From positions 2,260,415 through 2,324,414 of the forward strand of contig NZ_AP023418.1 of the NCBI RefSeq assembly GCF_018408575.1: 64,000 bases of DNA. Reading direction: 5' to 3'. The notes beneath the pieces are model-generated. The model was not told where the DNA came from, did no database searches, and saw only the letters and a list, made by a program, of their open reading frames with translations. Below, one piece after another: positions 15,245-25,264 of the stretch. The position numbers were made by a program, and so were the translations under genes. The number at the start of each line of letters is the position of its first letter. Position 1 is the stretch's first letter. This DNA comes from Vescimonas coprocola (GTDB taxonomy: Bacteria; Bacillota; Clostridia; Oscillospirales; Oscillospiraceae).

Positions 15245-17737
15245 TTATTCCTCTGCCGGGGCGGTTTCCTTCTCCGTCTCCCGGTCCGCCAGCGCCATGG
15301 AGATGACGTGGTCGCCCTCCTCCTTAAAGCGCATGACGATAACGCCCTGCGTGGCCCGGCCGGCGATGCGGATGCTGTCTACCGCCGTGCGGATCAGGAT
15401 ACCCGCCTGCGTCATCAGCAGCAGATCCTCCTGCCCGTCCACCACCTTGATGCCCACAATGGATCCGGTCTTTTCCGTGACCATATAGTTGCGGATACCG
15501 AGACCGCCACGGCTGGTGATGCGGTACTCCTCCACCGGGGTGCGCTTGCCGTAGCCACGCTCCGTGATGGAGAGCACCGTCTTGCCGGCCTCGGCTCTGG
15601 CGGCGCCCACCACATAGTCGCCCTCCCGCAGGCGGATGCCCCGGACGCCCACGGCGGTGCGGCCCATGGCACGCACGTCCGTCTCGTCGAAGCACACCGC
15701 CTGACCGTCGTGGGTGGCAATGAGGATGCGCTGGCTGCCGTCGGTCTCCTGCACGTTGATAAGCTCGTCGCCCTCGTCCAGCGTCAAGGCCCGGATGCCG
15801 TTGTTGCGGAGATTCTTCAGCGTCTCCACCGGCAGACGCTTCACCGTACCGTTGCGGGTGGTCATGAAGAGGTACAGCTGGCCCTCCCCGGCCTCCCGGT
15901 AGTGGAGCATGGTCTGGATCCTCTCCCCCTGCTCCACCTGCAGGATGTTGACGATGTTGGTGCCTCTGGCGGTCTTGCCGCTCTCCGGGATCTGGTAGCC
16001 CTTCTTGCGGTAGACCTTGCCGGTATCGGTAAAGAACAGGAGATAGTCGTGGGTGGAGGCGGTGAACACATCCACCACGGTGTCCTCGTCACGGGTGGTG
16101 ATGCCCTTCTTACCCATGCCGCCCTTGCTCTGGGCGGCGTACTCACTGACGGCGGTGCGCTTGATGTAGCCGTTCTCCGTCAGGGTAAAGACGCACTCCT
16201 CCTCCTCAATGAGGTCCTCGATGTCGATCTCGTCCTCCACGTCCTGAATTTCCGTCTTGCGGTCGTCGCCGTACTTCTCGGCAATGGCGGACAGTTCCTC
16301 CTTCAGGATGGAGCGCACCAGAGCGTCGTCGGACAGCACCTTCAGGAAGTAGGCGATCTTCTCCTCCAGCTCCTTGTACTCCGCCTGCAGCTTCTCACGA
16401 TCCAGCCCCTGCAGCGCCTTCAGGCGCATATCCAGAATGGCCTGTGCCTGCACATCGTCCAGCCCGAAGCGGGACATAAGGTTCTCCTTGGCGTTGTCGT
16501 AGCTGGTGCGGATGATGTGGATGACCTCGTCGATGTTGTCCTGTGCGATGAGCAGACCCTCCAGCAGGTGAGCACGGGCCTGTGCGTCCTTTAGGTCATA
16601 GCGGGTGCGGCGGACGATGATCTCCTCCTGAAAGGCCAGATATTCGTCGATGATGTGGCGCAGGGAGAGGATCTTCGGCTGGGACTGGTTATTCACCAGC
16701 GCCAGCATATTGATGGCGAAGGTGGTTTGCAGCTGGGTCTGTGCAAACAGGCGGTTGAGTACCACCTGCGGATTGGCGTCCCGCTTCAGCTCGATGACGA
16801 TCCGCATACCGTTGCGGTCCGTCTCGTCCCGGATGTCGGAGATGCCCTCCAGACGCTTGTCCTCCACCTGATCGGCCATGCTCTTGATGAGCATCCGCTT
16901 ATTCACCTGATACGGCAGCTCCGTGATGATGATACGGGTGCGGTCGTGGCCGAACCCCTCGAACTCGTGGCGGGCCCGCATCACCACCCGGCCACGGCCG
17001 GTGGCGTAGGCGGCACGGATGCCGCTGCGGCCCATGATGAGGCCACGGGTGGGGAAGTCGGGACCCTTGATATAGGTCATCAGATCCGCCAGCGTGGCAT
17101 CGGGATCATCCAGCACGTGGATACAGGCTCCGATGACCTCCCGCAGGTTGTGGGGTGGGATATTGGTGGCCATACCCACGGCGATACCGGAGGAGCCGTT
17201 GACCAGCAGATTGGGGAAGCGGCTGGGCAGCACACGGGGTTCCTTGCGGCTCTCGTCAAAGTTGGGGTCCCAGTCCACGGTGTCCTTCCGGATATCCCGC
17301 AGCATTTCATTGGAAATTTTAGAAAGACGGGCCTCCGTGTAACGGTAGGCAGCGGGGGGATCGCCATCCACGGAACCGAAGTTGCCGTGGCCGTCCACCA
17401 GCATATAACGCATGGAGAAATCCTGTGCCAGACGCACCAGAGCGTCGTAGACGGAGGCGTCGCCGTGGGGGTGATACCGGCCCAGCACGTCGCCCACGCA
17501 GGTGGCGGACTTCTTAAAGGGGCGGTCGCTGGTGAGGTTGTCCTCGTACATGGCGTAGAGAATACGCCGGTGGACAGGCTTCAGGCCGTCCCGCACGTCG
17601 GGCAGCGCCCGGCCCACGATAACGGACATGGCGTATTCGATGTAGGACTTCTCCATCTCCGGCACCAGCGAGCGCTCGACGATGTGCTGGTCCGGGAAGC
17701 GGATCTCCTCAGGATCGTATTGGGGTTTCTTACTCAT
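15245..17737 (-). CDS. gyrA: DNA gyrase subunit A
   Basis: 830-residue cleavage subunit of gyrase. The catalytic Tyr is Tyr133 in [10 protein letters not shown]. The winged-helix region carries [15 protein letters not shown], so the position equivalent to E. coli Ser83 is Ala94 while the Asp87 equivalent is kept. The C-terminal beta-pinwheel has six LxxxDxxxxV-type repeats; the GyrA box reads QSKGGMG in place of QRRGGKG. It lies 31 bp after gyrB on the same strand, which favours GyrA over ParC. The ATG has GGAGTAAC upstream. Confidence 0.95.
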   Translation of the reverse strand: MSKKPQYDPEEIRFPDQHIVERSLVPEMEKSYIEYAMSVIVGRALPDVRDGLKPVHRRILYAMYEDNLTSDRPFKKSATCVGDVLGRYHPHGDASVYDALVRLAQDFSMRYMLVDGHGNFGSVDGDPPAAYRYTEARLSKISNEMLRDIRKDTVDWDPNFDESRKEPRVLPSRFPNLLVNGSSGIAVGMATNIPPHNLREVIGACIHVLDDPDATLADLMTYIKGPDFPTRGLIMGRSGIRAAYATGRGRVVMRARHEFEGFGHDRTRIIITELPYQVNKRMLIKSMADQVEDKRLEGISDIRDETDRNGMRIVIELKRDANPQVVLNRLFAQTQLQTTFAINMLALVNNQSQPKILSLRHIIDEYLAFQEEIIVRRTRYDLKDAQARAHLLEGLLIAQDNIDEVIHIIRTSYDNAKENLMSRFGLDDVQAQAILDMRLKALQGLDREKLQAEYKELEEKIAYFLKVLSDDALVRSILKEELSAIAEKYGDDRKTEIQDVEDEIDIEDLIEEEECVFTLTENGYIKRTAVSEYAAQSKGGMGKKGITTRDEDTVVDVFTASTHDYLLFFTDTGKVYRKKGYQIPESGKTARGTNIVNILQVEQGERIQTMLHYREAGEGQLYLFMTTRNGTVKRLPVETLKNLRNNGIRALTLDEGDELINVQETDGSQRILIATHDGQAVCFDETDVRAMGRTAVGVRGIRLREGDYVVGAARAEAGKTVLSITERGYGKRTPVEEYRITSRGGLGIRNYMVTEKTGSIVGIKVVDGQEDLLLMTQAGILIRTAVDSIRIAGRATQGVIVMRFKEEGDHVISMALADRETEKETAPAEE

Positions 17738-17768
17738 ATATTGTTACTCCTTGTCAGAGGATTGGGGA

Positions 17769-19706
17769 TCAATAATCCAGATTCACAGCGTACTTGGCGT
17801 TTTTCTCGATGAACTCCTTTCGGGGCTCCACCTTCTCGCCCATGAGGACGGTGAAGGTCTCGTCCGCCTTGACGGCGTCGTCCAGCGTGATGCGGCGCAG
17901 AGTGCGCTTCTCCGGGTCCATGGTGGTCTCCCACAGCTCGTGGGGGTTCATCTCGCCAAGGCCCTTATAGCGGTTGATGTCGATCTTCACATTGGGGTTG
18001 CCGTCCCGCATCTCGGAGGAGATGGCGTCCCGCTCCTCGTCGGTGTAGGCCACCCGCTGCTGCTTGCCACGGGTCAGCTTATACAGCGGCGGCACGGCGG
18101 AATAGACGTAGCCCTCCTCGATGAGGGGCCGCATGAACCGGAAGAAGAAGGTCAGCAGCAGCGTCCGGATATGGGCGCCGTCCACGTCGGCATCGGCCAT
18201 GATGATGATCTTGTGGTACCGCAGCTTATTCAGGTCAAATTCCTCCCCGATGCCGGCGCCCAGCGCCGTGATCACCGGCTGGAGCTTGTCGTTGCCGTAT
18301 ACCTTGTCGGCTCTGGCCTTCTCCACGTTCAGCATCTTGCCCCACAGGGGGAGAATGGCCTGAAACCGGGAGTCACGGCCCTGGGTGGCGGAGCCGCCTG
18401 CGGAGTCGCCCTCCACGATATAAATTTCCGTCAGCTCCGGATTGTTCTCGTTGCAGTCCCGCAGCTTATCCGGCATGGCGGCGCCGCCCAGCGCCGTCTT
18501 GCGGCGGATGGACTCTCTGGCCTTGCGGGCGGCCTCTCTGGCCCGGTTGGCCGTCAGCGCCTTATCCAGAATGGTGCGGGCCACCACCGGATGCTCCTCC
18601 AGATACACCGACAGCTGGTCGGAGACAAGGCCGTCCACCAGCGTGCGGATATAGGCGTTGCCCAGCTTGGCCTTGGTCTGGCCCTCGAACTGGGCCTCCG
18701 TCAGCTTTACGGAGATCACGGCGGTGATGCCCTCCCGGACGTCCTCGCCGGAGACCTTGTCCCCCTCCTTGATCATGCCGTACTTGATGCCGTAGGCGTT
18801 GAGCACACGGGTCAGGGCCGCCTTGAAGCCCGTCTCGTGCATACCGCCCTCCGGGGTGTGGATGTCATTGGCAAAGGAGACCATGGTCTCGGCGTAGCTA
18901 TCGTTATACTGCATGGCAATCTCCGCCGTGGAGTCTCCCTTGGCACCGGCCATGTAGATGACCTCCTCGTGCAGCGGGGTCTTGTTGCGGTTGATCCAGG
19001 TAACGAACTCCCGGATGCCGCCCTCGTAGCACATGGTGTCCTCCTGCTCCTGTCCGGGGCGGCGGTCAGCAATGGAGATCCGCAGACCGGCGTTCAAAAA
19101 CGCCTGCTCCCGCATCCGGGTGTGGAGGGTCTCGTAGTCGTACTCCAGCGTGTCGAACATCTCGCCGTCGGGCTTGAAGCGGACGGTGGTGCCGGTGTGG
19201 TCGGTGTCACCGATGACGGTCATCTCCTGGGTGATGGCGCCACGGGAGAACTTCATCTGATAGATCTTTCCGCCCTTGTGTACCTCCACCTCCAGCCACT
19301 CGGAGAGGGCGTTGACCACGCTGGCGCCCACGCCGTGGAGACCGCCGGAGACCTTATAGCCTCCGCCGCCGAACTTGCCGCCGGCGTGCAGTACGGTATA
19401 TACCACCTCCAGCGCCGGGCGGCCGGTCTGCTTCTGGATATCCACGGGGATACCACGTCCGTTATCGGTGACGGTGATGGTGTTGCCCTCGTTGATGGTA
19501 ACGGTGATATCCGTGCAGTAGCCCGCCAGCGCTTCATCGATGGCGTTGTCCACGATCTCGTAGACCAGATGGTGCAATCCGGAGGCGGAGGTGGAGCCGA
19601 TATACATACCGGGGCGCTTGCGCACCGCCTCCAGTCCCTCCAGCACCTGAATTTCCGAAGCGTCATACTCCGTGGTGACGGCGGTTACTTTTTCCAGTTC
19701 AGACAT
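17769..19706 (-). CDS. gyrB: DNA gyrase subunit B
   Basis: 645-residue ATPase subunit of gyrase. The GHKL ATPase domain shows [24 protein letters not shown] and [15 protein letters not shown]; the TOPRIM region has [19 protein letters not shown] and [11 protein letters not shown]. The C terminus ends YRGLGEMN-type ([24 protein letters not shown]) and [11 protein letters not shown]. Length fits the ~640-residue Gram-positive form. It overlaps remB by eight bases and is followed by gyrA, giving the conserved origin-proximal operon. Confidence 0.97.
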   Translation of the reverse strand: MSELEKVTAVTTEYDASEIQVLEGLEAVRKRPGMYIGSTSASGLHHLVYEIVDNAIDEALAGYCTDITVTINEGNTITVTDNGRGIPVDIQKQTGRPALEVVYTVLHAGGKFGGGGYKVSGGLHGVGASVVNALSEWLEVEVHKGGKIYQMKFSRGAITQEMTVIGDTDHTGTTVRFKPDGEMFDTLEYDYETLHTRMREQAFLNAGLRISIADRRPGQEQEDTMCYEGGIREFVTWINRNKTPLHEEVIYMAGAKGDSTAEIAMQYNDSYAETMVSFANDIHTPEGGMHETGFKAALTRVLNAYGIKYGMIKEGDKVSGEDVREGITAVISVKLTEAQFEGQTKAKLGNAYIRTLVDGLVSDQLSVYLEEHPVVARTILDKALTANRAREAARKARESIRRKTALGGAAMPDKLRDCNENNPELTEIYIVEGDSAGGSATQGRDSRFQAILPLWGKMLNVEKARADKVYGNDKLQPVITALGAGIGEEFDLNKLRYHKIIIMADADVDGAHIRTLLLTFFFRFMRPLIEEGYVYSAVPPLYKLTRGKQQRVAYTDEERDAISSEMRDGNPNVKIDINRYKGLGEMNPHELWETTMDPEKRTLRRITLDDAVKADETFTVLMGEKVEPRKEFIEKNAKYAVNLDY

Positions 19707-20001
19707 GGGTTCTTTCCTTTCCTTGCCCGCCGGTGACGGCAGGTTGATCGTTTTCCGTGCGCTTCTGAAGCGTCTGTGTGTTCAGCTGGGAGATATAGAC
19801 CAGCTGCTTATGGTAAGGGTGGTCGCACACCAGAAATGACTTGGGGATATCGTCGCAGGCGTCCAGCACCACGCCGTCCTTCTCCGCCCGGTCCAGAAAC
19901 TCTCTGGTCCGGGGGGACTGGGAGGTGATGTCCAGATCGAACACGCCGATGATGCGGCGGCGGCTGACCATGACGTTCTTGCCGATGTGCAGATAGCTCA
20001 T
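19699..20001 (-). CDS. remB: RemB-like DUF370 regulator
   Basis: 100-residue small protein of the DUF370 family, beginning [24 protein letters not shown]. In Bacillus subtilis, RemB is encoded between recF and gyrB, exactly this position, and the related RemA activates biofilm matrix genes. The N-terminal ~80 residues form the conserved domain; the tail is polar. It overlaps recF by four bases (ATGA) and gyrB by eight, so translation is tightly coupled. Function in this organism is inferred by synteny only. Confidence 0.85.
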   Translation of the reverse strand: MSYLHIGKNVMVSRRRIIGVFDLDITSQSPRTREFLDRAEKDGVVLDACDDIPKSFLVCDHPYHKQLVYISQLNTQTLQKRTENDQPAVTGGQGKERTHV

Positions 20002-21104
20002 GCCAGCACCTCCCCGCCACGGATATGGAACACCTTGCCGGAGAGCAGGGTGTCCAGCCGGTCGTTTTCGCAGCAGGTGATGAACACCTGCCCCCCGGCG
20101 ATGCGGTTGAGGACATACTCCTGCCGCCGGGGATCCAGCTCCGACAGCACGTCGTCCAGCAGCATGATGGGGTATTCCCCCATGGTGTTTTTATGAATTT
20201 CCCGATCCGCCAGCTTCAGAGCCAGCGCCGCCGTGCGGACCTGTCCCTGTGAGCAGAACTGCCGGGCGCTGCGCCCGTTGACCAGCACCTCCAGATCGTC
20301 CTTATGGGGGCCGGAGAGGCACAGACGGGAGGCGATCTCCGCCTGCTCATGGCTCTGCTGATGCTCCATCAGGGCCGCAAACAGCTGCTCCTGCGGGAGA
20401 AAGGGGTCGTGAACGGTGCTGACCGTCTGATAGCGCAGCTCCAGTTCCTCCCGCTGGCCGGAGCACTCGTAGTGGGCCTGCGCCGCATACTCTGCCAGTG
20501 CCCGGCAATATCTGGCCCGGTAGTGGATCAGCACCGCTCCCACCTGACACAGCCGCCGGTTGAAGTCCGGCAGGGTGGCCAGCAGCTGGGGGTAGTCGCC
20601 GCTGTCCCGGAGAATGCGGGTCTTGTGCTCATAGAGCCGGTGGTATTCCGCCAGTGCCTCCCCGTACCGGGGCCGCAGCTGGCAGAGGGACAGGTCCATG
20701 AACCGCCGGCGGGCGGCAGCCCCCTCCCGGATGAGCATCAGATCCTCCGGGGAGAAGAACACGGTGTGCAGCACGTCGGAGAGGGCGGCGTTGTTCTTGG
20801 CGGGAACGCCGTTGACGCTGGCCTTGCGGCGGCGGCCACGGAACAGCTCCACCTCCGTGCGGAACTCCCGGTCCCGTGTAAACATCTGCCCCAGGATGCG
20901 GGCCTTGTCCCGGTCGAAGCCGATGAGCTCCCGGTCCGCTCTGGCCCGTGGCGACTTGCCGCAGGAGAGATAGACCATGGCCTCCAGCAGATTCGTCTTG
21001 CCCTGTGCGTTCTCGCCGTAGATGACGTTGCAGCTGTGGTGGAAGGTCAGGGCCTGCCGGTCGTAGTTGCGGAAGCCCTCCAGCGTCAGGGCGTCAATCC
21101 GCAT
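19998..21104 (-). CDS. recF: DNA replication and repair protein RecF
   Basis: 368-residue SMC-like ATPase that loads RecA at gaps with RecO and RecR. Walker A is [14 protein letters not shown] (about residues 31-44), the signature region [19 protein letters not shown] near 300, and Walker [19 protein letters not shown] after it. The N terminus [14 protein letters not shown] is typical. It overlaps the yaaA-type S4 gene by 11 bases and remB by four. Length matches the family. Confidence 0.96.
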   Translation of the reverse strand: MRIDALTLEGFRNYDRQALTFHHSCNVIYGENAQGKTNLLEAMVYLSCGKSPRARADRELIGFDRDKARILGQMFTRDREFRTEVELFRGRRRKASVNGVPAKNNAALSDVLHTVFFSPEDLMLIREGAAARRRFMDLSLCQLRPRYGEALAEYHRLYEHKTRILRDSGDYPQLLATLPDFNRRLCQVGAVLIHYRARYCRALAEYAAQAHYECSGQREELELRYQTVSTVHDPFLPQEQLFAALMEHQQSHEQAEIASRLCLSGPHKDDLEVLVNGRSARQFCSQGQVRTAALALKLADREIHKNTMGEYPIMLLDDVLSELDPRRQEYVLNRIAGGQVFITCCENDRLDTLLSGKVFHIRGGEVLA

Positions 21105-21309
21105 AGCGCACGCCGTAGTGCAGGCCCTCGGCCTCCACGTCGTCGCCGGGGCGGATTTTCTTGCCCCGCTGGGTGCAGACCTCGCCGTTGACCAGCACTT
21201 GGCCCTCCTGAATGAGGAGCTTGGCTTCGCCGCCGGTGGCGGTGACGGCCGCCAGCTTCAACAGGTCCTGAAGCTTGATGTATTCTGTGGTGATGGTGAT
21301 GGTTTCCAT
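21094..21309 (-). CDS. yaaA: S4-domain RNA-binding protein (YaaA/RlbA type)
   Basis: 71-residue S4 domain protein. The RNA-binding motif is visible in [35 protein letters not shown] with [12 protein letters not shown] after it. In Firmicutes this gene sits between dnaN and recF, as here, and has been linked to ribosome assembly. The ATG has GGAGGACATCT upstream. It is separated from dnaN by a 620-bp repeat-rich gap, unusual for this normally compact cluster. Confidence 0.9.
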   Translation of the reverse strand: METITITTEYIKLQDLLKLAAVTATGGEAKLLIQEGQVLVNGEVCTQRGKKIRPGDDVEAEGLHYGVRYAD

Positions 21310-21344
21310 AGATGTCCTCCTGTGAGGTAATGAGGTGGGGTTTC

Positions 21345-21480
21345 TTTTTTTCCTCCGACGGGTGATCTTCTTTCAATAGACCCTTTTGCATAGGGAACGT
21401 GTCTCCGACGGCCCACTTTTCCCAGCAGTTTTTCTTTTGTTCCTCCGGCGGGTCACTTTCTGCCAATAGCGGCAGAAAGT
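21345..21480. repeat. Dispersed palindromic repeat cluster, locus 3a
   Basis: It includes CCTCCGACGGGTGATCTTC at about 21353, then GCATAGGGAACGTGTCTCC at 21388 leading into CGACGGCCCACTTTTCCCAG, then CTCCGGCGGGTCACTTTCTG at 21442 with the small hairpin TTTCTGCC-AATAGC-GGCAGAAA at about 21457-21479. The last two pieces match the 7.17-7.22 kb cluster nearly base for base; the CGACGGCCCACTTTTCC piece matches the 30.8-kb hairpin. Confidence 0.7.
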
Positions 21481-21483
21481 ACC

Positions 21484-21794
21484 CAAAGAACGCCAGCAGA
21501 AACCCATGGTTTCTGCACTTCCTTCTCGTTTGCAAGAGCTGTGGTCTAAGTCCTGCCGAAAAAGGGAATTGGCGTATTTCTACTCACGCTGCCGCTGCAT
21601 TGGGAGTTTGAAGGAACGTGCTGTTCTACCGTGGGAAACGGATTGCCCCAGCGGTAAACGCAACATTTCCTCCACCAGAGTGGGAGCGGCAGCGGGTCTG
21701 TTGCTGAGTCAATTCCCACTATGTCCCATAACGAACGCAACTCTTGAGAGTAAAGGAAGTCTTGAAACCATCGGTTTCAAGCGGCGTTTTTTGC
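21484..21794. mobile_element. 311-bp element with long inverted ends (MITE-like)
   Basis: The left end reads CAAAGAACGCCAGCAGAAAC; its reverse complement, AAGGAAGTGCAGAAACCATG..., aligns with the right end AAGGAAGTCTTGAAACCATC.... Each end also carries its own hairpin (GCAGAAACC/GGTTTCTGC and CTTGAAACC/GGTTTCAAG). Internal arms GGGAATTG...CGCTGCCGCT recur inverted, so the whole unit can fold as one long imperfect hairpin. It encodes no protein I can support. It sits inside the dispersed repeats, between yaaA and dnaN. Confidence 0.5.
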
Positions 21795-21885
21795 ATACTT
21801 TTTGCTGCTGTTGGCAAAAAGTATGCCGCCGGAGGCATAAAAAGCTACTGGAAAAACAGGCTGCCGGAGACAAGCAAAACGCCCC
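21793..21885. repeat. Dispersed palindromic repeat, locus 3b
   Basis: A hairpin GCATACTTTTTGC-TGCTGTT-GGCAAAAAGTATGC lies at 21793-21827, followed by CGCCGGAGGCATAAAAAGCT and GGCTGCCGGAGACAAGCAAA. The loop is the reverse complement of the CCAACAGCAG core in loci 1 and 2. Confidence 0.65.
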
Positions 21886-21932
21886 GTTCAACAACTATCC
21901 GTATAATCCTCTCTCTATATTTCAGTTTGTTA

Positions 21933-23042
21933 TCATGCCTTCAGCCGCACCGGCAGGACCATATAGAGGAAATTCTCCTCCCCTTCCACGGGGGTCATGA
22001 TGCAGGGAGAGATGCCGGTGTTCAGCTCCATCTTCACCTTCTCCGCCGGGGCATAGCGCAGGGCGTCCATGAAGAAGCGGTTATTAAAGCCGATCTCCAG
22101 CCCCTGACCGTCGCCCTCCACGGGGCAGATGTCCTTAGCCTCGCCGTTGCCGGTCTTGGCGGACAGATACACCCGGCCGGCATCAAAGATGCAGTGGACG
22201 GGGCTTTTCAGTTTCTCACTGATGACCACGCTGACACGGTCCAGACTGTTGAGCATGGCCTTGGTATCCACCAGAATGGAGATGGGATTATTCCGGGGGA
22301 TGGCGTTGCGGTAATCCAGAAATTCGCCCTCCAGACGGCGGCAGATCAGCTGGGTGGAGCCGGTCTCGAACATCAGATGGCGCTTGCCCTGAATGATGGT
22401 CATGAGGTTGTCGCTGTCCTCGCAGATCTTCTCCACCTCGTTGAGGGCGGAGCCGGGGGCCACGAACCGGAAAGCGCCGCCGTCGATGCGCTCCAGCGGC
22501 TCCCGCCGCAGAGCCAGACGGAAGCCGTCCACGGACACCATGGTCAGGCCCTGCTCGTTGATCTCGAAGAGGGAGCCGGTGTGGATGGGACGGGTCTCGT
22601 TGGTGGAGACGGCGAAGCTGGTCTGGTTGATCATGGCCTTCAGGGTCCCCTGTTGGATAGCCACAGAGTACTCGTCATCCACCTCCGGCAGCTCCGGGTA
22701 GTCCTCGGCGGACAGGCCCATGATCTCGAAGCTGGCGTCGCCGCAGGTCAGGCGCACCATATATTTCTCATCCGCCGCAAATACCACCAGATCGTCCGGC
22801 AGCTTCCGGATGATCTCACCGAACAGGCGGGCGTTGAGGACGATGCGGCCCTCCTCGTGAACTTCGGCCTCAAAGGCGGTGCGGATGCCGGTCTGCATAT
22901 TGTAGCCCGACATGGTCAGCCGGTCGCTGCCCTCTACAAGGATCCCCTCCAGCGCAGGGATGGAGCTTTTGGCGGCCACGGCACGGGATACGGTATTGAC
23001 GGCACTTTGCAGCAGCGCTTTTTCGCAGGAGAAACGGAGCAT
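21933..23042 (-). CDS. dnaN: DNA polymerase III sliding clamp (beta subunit)
   Basis: 369-residue beta clamp made of three similar domains. The N terminus MLRFSCEKALLQSAVNTVSRAVAAKSSIPALEGILVE-type stretch and the C-terminal LPVRL tail are diagnostic. I chose the ATG at 23042 because GAAAGGAAG lies upstream and it matches the family start; the longer open frame runs back through the DnaA-box region. It follows dnaA on the minus strand across the presumed origin. Confidence 0.96.
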   Translation of the reverse strand: MLRFSCEKALLQSAVNTVSRAVAAKSSIPALEGILVEGSDRLTMSGYNMQTGIRTAFEAEVHEEGRIVLNARLFGEIIRKLPDDLVVFAADEKYMVRLTCGDASFEIMGLSAEDYPELPEVDDEYSVAIQQGTLKAMINQTSFAVSTNETRPIHTGSLFEINEQGLTMVSVDGFRLALRREPLERIDGGAFRFVAPGSALNEVEKICEDSDNLMTIIQGKRHLMFETGSTQLICRRLEGEFLDYRNAIPRNNPISILVDTKAMLNSLDRVSVVISEKLKSPVHCIFDAGRVYLSAKTGNGEAKDICPVEGDGQGLEIGFNNRFFMDALRYAPAEKVKMELNTGISPCIMTPVEGEENFLYMVLPVRLKA

Positions 23043-23296
23043 ATTTTTCTTCCTTTCTTGTCGAACGATTTTTGTCATGCTTCTCAGAAAGAGAACATAA
23101 ACTAATCTTTTATTCAGTAACAGCCGCAGTAGAGAATTTTCTTGTGGAAAACCGGCGCAAACCCTTGCTGCGACACGGTTTGTTCTCCACCGCTGTTTGT
23201 GGACGAAACCTCCCCTTTTTCCACAGGGAACGACGGTGTTTTCTTCTCCCCAGCTTTTCCCTGTGGAATCCACAGAGCCTTGTGGAAAAGTAGGGG
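23043..23296. other. oriC: Candidate oriC with a DnaA-box cluster
   Basis: The dnaA-dnaN spacer holds several DnaA-box-like sites: TTGTGGAAA at 23142, TTGTGGACG near 23197, TTTTCCACA at 23217, CTGTGGAAT at 23261, GAATCCACA at 23266 and TTGTGGAAA at 23280. An AT-rich stretch (ATAAACTAATCTTTTATTC, about 23095-23115) lies at the dnaN end and could be the unwinding region. Gene directions also diverge nearby: dnaA-to-gyrA leftward, rpmH-to-jag rightward. Confidence 0.75.
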
Positions 23297-24613
23297 TCAG
23301 CGCTTGGCGTTGATGTTGGTGGTGATCTCCTTCACCACCTCGGCAAAGGCGGGGTCGGTACGCATTTGCTTCTCCACCTTATCCAGCGAGTGCAGCACCG
23401 TGGTGTGGTCCCGGTCACCAAATTCCTTGCCGATGTCGTTGAGGGAGAGATTGGTCATGCGGCGGATGAGGTACATGGCGATCTGCCGGGCGTTGACCTC
23501 GTTGCGACCCCGGCGCTGGCCACGGAGCACATCCTCCTCCACGCTGAAATACTTGCAGATATAGCTGATGATCACCGACGGCGAGGGGATGTACTCGTTG
23601 CTCTTTTGCAGCATATCCCGGACGGCACGGCCCACGGACTGCTCGTCCACCTGATCCCCCAGCAGATCCCGGTAGGCCAGCAGCTTATTCAGGGTCCCCT
23701 CGATCTGCCGCACGTTGGCGGTGACGTTCTCGGCGATGTAGCCGTAGATCTCGTCGGGGAGCTTTACCCCCAGCATGGCGGCCTTGTTCTTGATGATGGC
23801 CAGTCTCGTCTCGAAGTCGGGAGGGGCCACATCCACCATAAGGCCCGACACGAAGCGGCTTTGCAGACGATCCTCCAGTTGGGTCATCTCACGGGGCGGA
23901 CGGTCGGAGGTCAGCACGATCTGCCGCCCGGATTCATACAGGGTGTTGAAGGTGTGGAAGAACTCCTCCTGAGTCTGCTTCTTGCCGGCGATAAACTGGA
24001 TATCGTCCACCAGCAGGATGCCCGCCTGCCGGTACTTCTCCCGGAACTCGGCGTTGCTGCCCTCCCGGATGGAGGCGATCAGCTCATTGGTGAAGTCGTC
24101 GCCCTTGATGTACACGATCCGCAGGTCCTCCCGCTTGCGCTTGACCTGATGGGCGATGGCGTAGAGCAGATGGGTCTTGCCCAGTCCGGAGTCGCCGTAG
24201 ATGAACAGAGGGTTGAAGTTTTCCGCCGGCTTATCCGCCACGGCCCGTGCCGCCGCATAGGCCAGCTTGTTCTGCGGCCCCACTACATACGTCTCGAAGG
24301 TGAAGGCGTCGGAATCCAGCAGGGAACCGGGCTGATCCGGGGCCACACCGTGATAGGCAGCCAGCTGCTCGTCGTTGAGGATCTTCACCTCCAGATCGGA
24401 GGAGAAGATGTCCTTCAGCGCCGCCTTGATGTGCTTCATGAAACGGGTCTCGATGGTGCTTTTTTTGAAGGAGTTGCTGCAATGCAGCACGAAGGCGGAG
24501 TCCTCCATGGTGACCACGTCCACCTCGTCGAACCATGTGCGGATGGTGGTCTCGCTGAGCTGCTCCTGTAATCGGCTTAGTACGCTCTGCCATACGTCAG
24601 AAATGGAATTCAA
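23297..24613 (-). CDS. dnaA: Chromosomal replication initiator DnaA
   Basis: 438-residue AAA+ initiator. Domain I covers about 1-80; Walker A is GDSGLGKTHLLYAI, Walker B LLVDDIQFIAGK with sensor QIVLTSDRPPREM, and the C-terminal DNA-binding domain carries the DnaA signature DRDHTTVLHSLDKVEKQ. It binds the boxes in the spacer downstream and starts replication. First gene of the leftward block; its promoter faces the rpmH promoter. Confidence 0.97.
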   Translation of the reverse strand: MNSISDVWQSVLSRLQEQLSETTIRTWFDEVDVVTMEDSAFVLHCSNSFKKSTIETRFMKHIKAALKDIFSSDLEVKILNDEQLAAYHGVAPDQPGSLLDSDAFTFETYVVGPQNKLAYAAARAVADKPAENFNPLFIYGDSGLGKTHLLYAIAHQVKRKREDLRIVYIKGDDFTNELIASIREGSNAEFREKYRQAGILLVDDIQFIAGKKQTQEEFFHTFNTLYESGRQIVLTSDRPPREMTQLEDRLQSRFVSGLMVDVAPPDFETRLAIIKNKAAMLGVKLPDEIYGYIAENVTANVRQIEGTLNKLLAYRDLLGDQVDEQSVGRAVRDMLQKSNEYIPSPSVIISYICKYFSVEEDVLRGQRRGRNEVNARQIAMYLIRRMTNLSLNDIGKEFGDRDHTTVLHSLDKVEKQMRTDPAFAEVVKEITTNINAKR

Positions 24614-24678
24614 TGAAAGCGCCCCTTTCCCCCTGATGGATCTCTATCTCTGTATTTGAAAAAAATTTATCCGAGAAT

Positions 24679-24707
24679 AGTATAGCAGAAACCCCCGGAA
24701 AAGTCTA
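24679..24707 (-). promoter_or_regulatory. Probable dnaA promoter
   Basis: Read on the minus strand: TAGACT, 17-bp spacer, TATACT, 66 bp before the dnaA ATG. Between this and the rpmH promoter (24708-24859) I see only AT-rich non-coding sequence. Confidence 0.6.
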
Positions 24708-24859
24708 CACTTATTCTAATATAAGCTGCAAAAAATGACGCACCGGAAGGCACAAGATGTAGGGAGAAAAACCGGAGGAAAACCACCAGATTTCAGGCTT
24801 TTGCCGAAAAAACACACCGCTTTTCATAAGAACCCGCTCTTTTCCCCTTCAGATTTTTG

Positions 24860-24888
24860 TTGACAGGCGGAAAAAGCTCATGTATAAT
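24860..24888 (+). promoter_or_regulatory. Sigma-A promoter of rpmH-rnpA
   Basis: Consensus TTGACA (24860-24865) and TATAAT (24883-24888) with a 17-bp spacer. A leader of about 130 nt separates it from rpmH and includes GCCGTGGGAGAATGCTTCCCAC-type pairing near 24932-24955. Confidence 0.9.
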
Positions 24889-25023
24889 GACAAATGCGCT
24901 AATTTTAAGCGCCTGACGAATGTCAACTGCGGCCGTGGGAGAATGCTTCCCACCCGCCGTCGAGTATGTGCGGCAGAGGCTTTTTCTGCCGCCTGATCTT
25001 ACAAAAGATGGAGGTGTCATGCA

Positions 25024-25158
25024 ATGTTCCGTACCTATCAGCCCAAGAAGCGTCAGCGCTCCAAGGAGCACGGCTTCCGCAAGAGAATGGCCACCCGCAA
25101 CGGCCGTAAGGTGCTGGCTCGCCGCCGTGCCAAGGGCCGTGCTCGCCTGACCCATTGA
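25024..25158 (+). CDS. rpmH: 50S ribosomal protein L34
   Basis: 44-residue basic protein, too short for most ORF cut-offs. It reads [18 protein letters not shown] and then [20 protein letters not shown], which is L34 throughout. GGAGGTG lies eight bases before the ATG. It is the first gene of the rightward origin-proximal cluster and is followed by rnpA, the classic order in bacteria. Confidence 0.97.
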   Translation: MFRTYQPKKRQRSKEHGFRKRMATRNGRKVLARRRAKGRARLTH

Positions 25159-25194
25159 GGTCACGGAAAGTGCATCGGTCATAGATAATCAAAC

Positions 25195-25226
25195 AGGGAC
25201 GGTGGATGGGAAAAACCGCCGTCCCT
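25195..25226 (+). other. Hairpin between rpmH and rnpA
   Basis: AGGGACGGTGG pairs with CCGCCGTCCCT around GATGGGAAAAA. There is no T run, so an RNA processing or stability element between the abundant L34 message and rnpA is more likely than a terminator. Confidence 0.5.
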
Positions 25227-25264
25227 ATTGGTCTATGTAATTCAGATTGGTAAAAGAGGACGCT

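Noticed and set aside
17682-19736. A 684-codon plus-strand frame over gyrB
   Set aside because: Antisense shadow of gyrB with no ribosome site or recognisable domain; the same applies to long frames opposite pnp, gyrA and lysS.
21506-22000. A 164-codon plus-strand frame between yaaA and dnaN
   Set aside because: It spans the inverted-end element and a dispersed repeat and resembles no protein family.
25195-25226. Terminator between rpmH and rnpA
   Set aside because: The stem is strong but has no T run, and rnpA has no promoter of its own that I can see.
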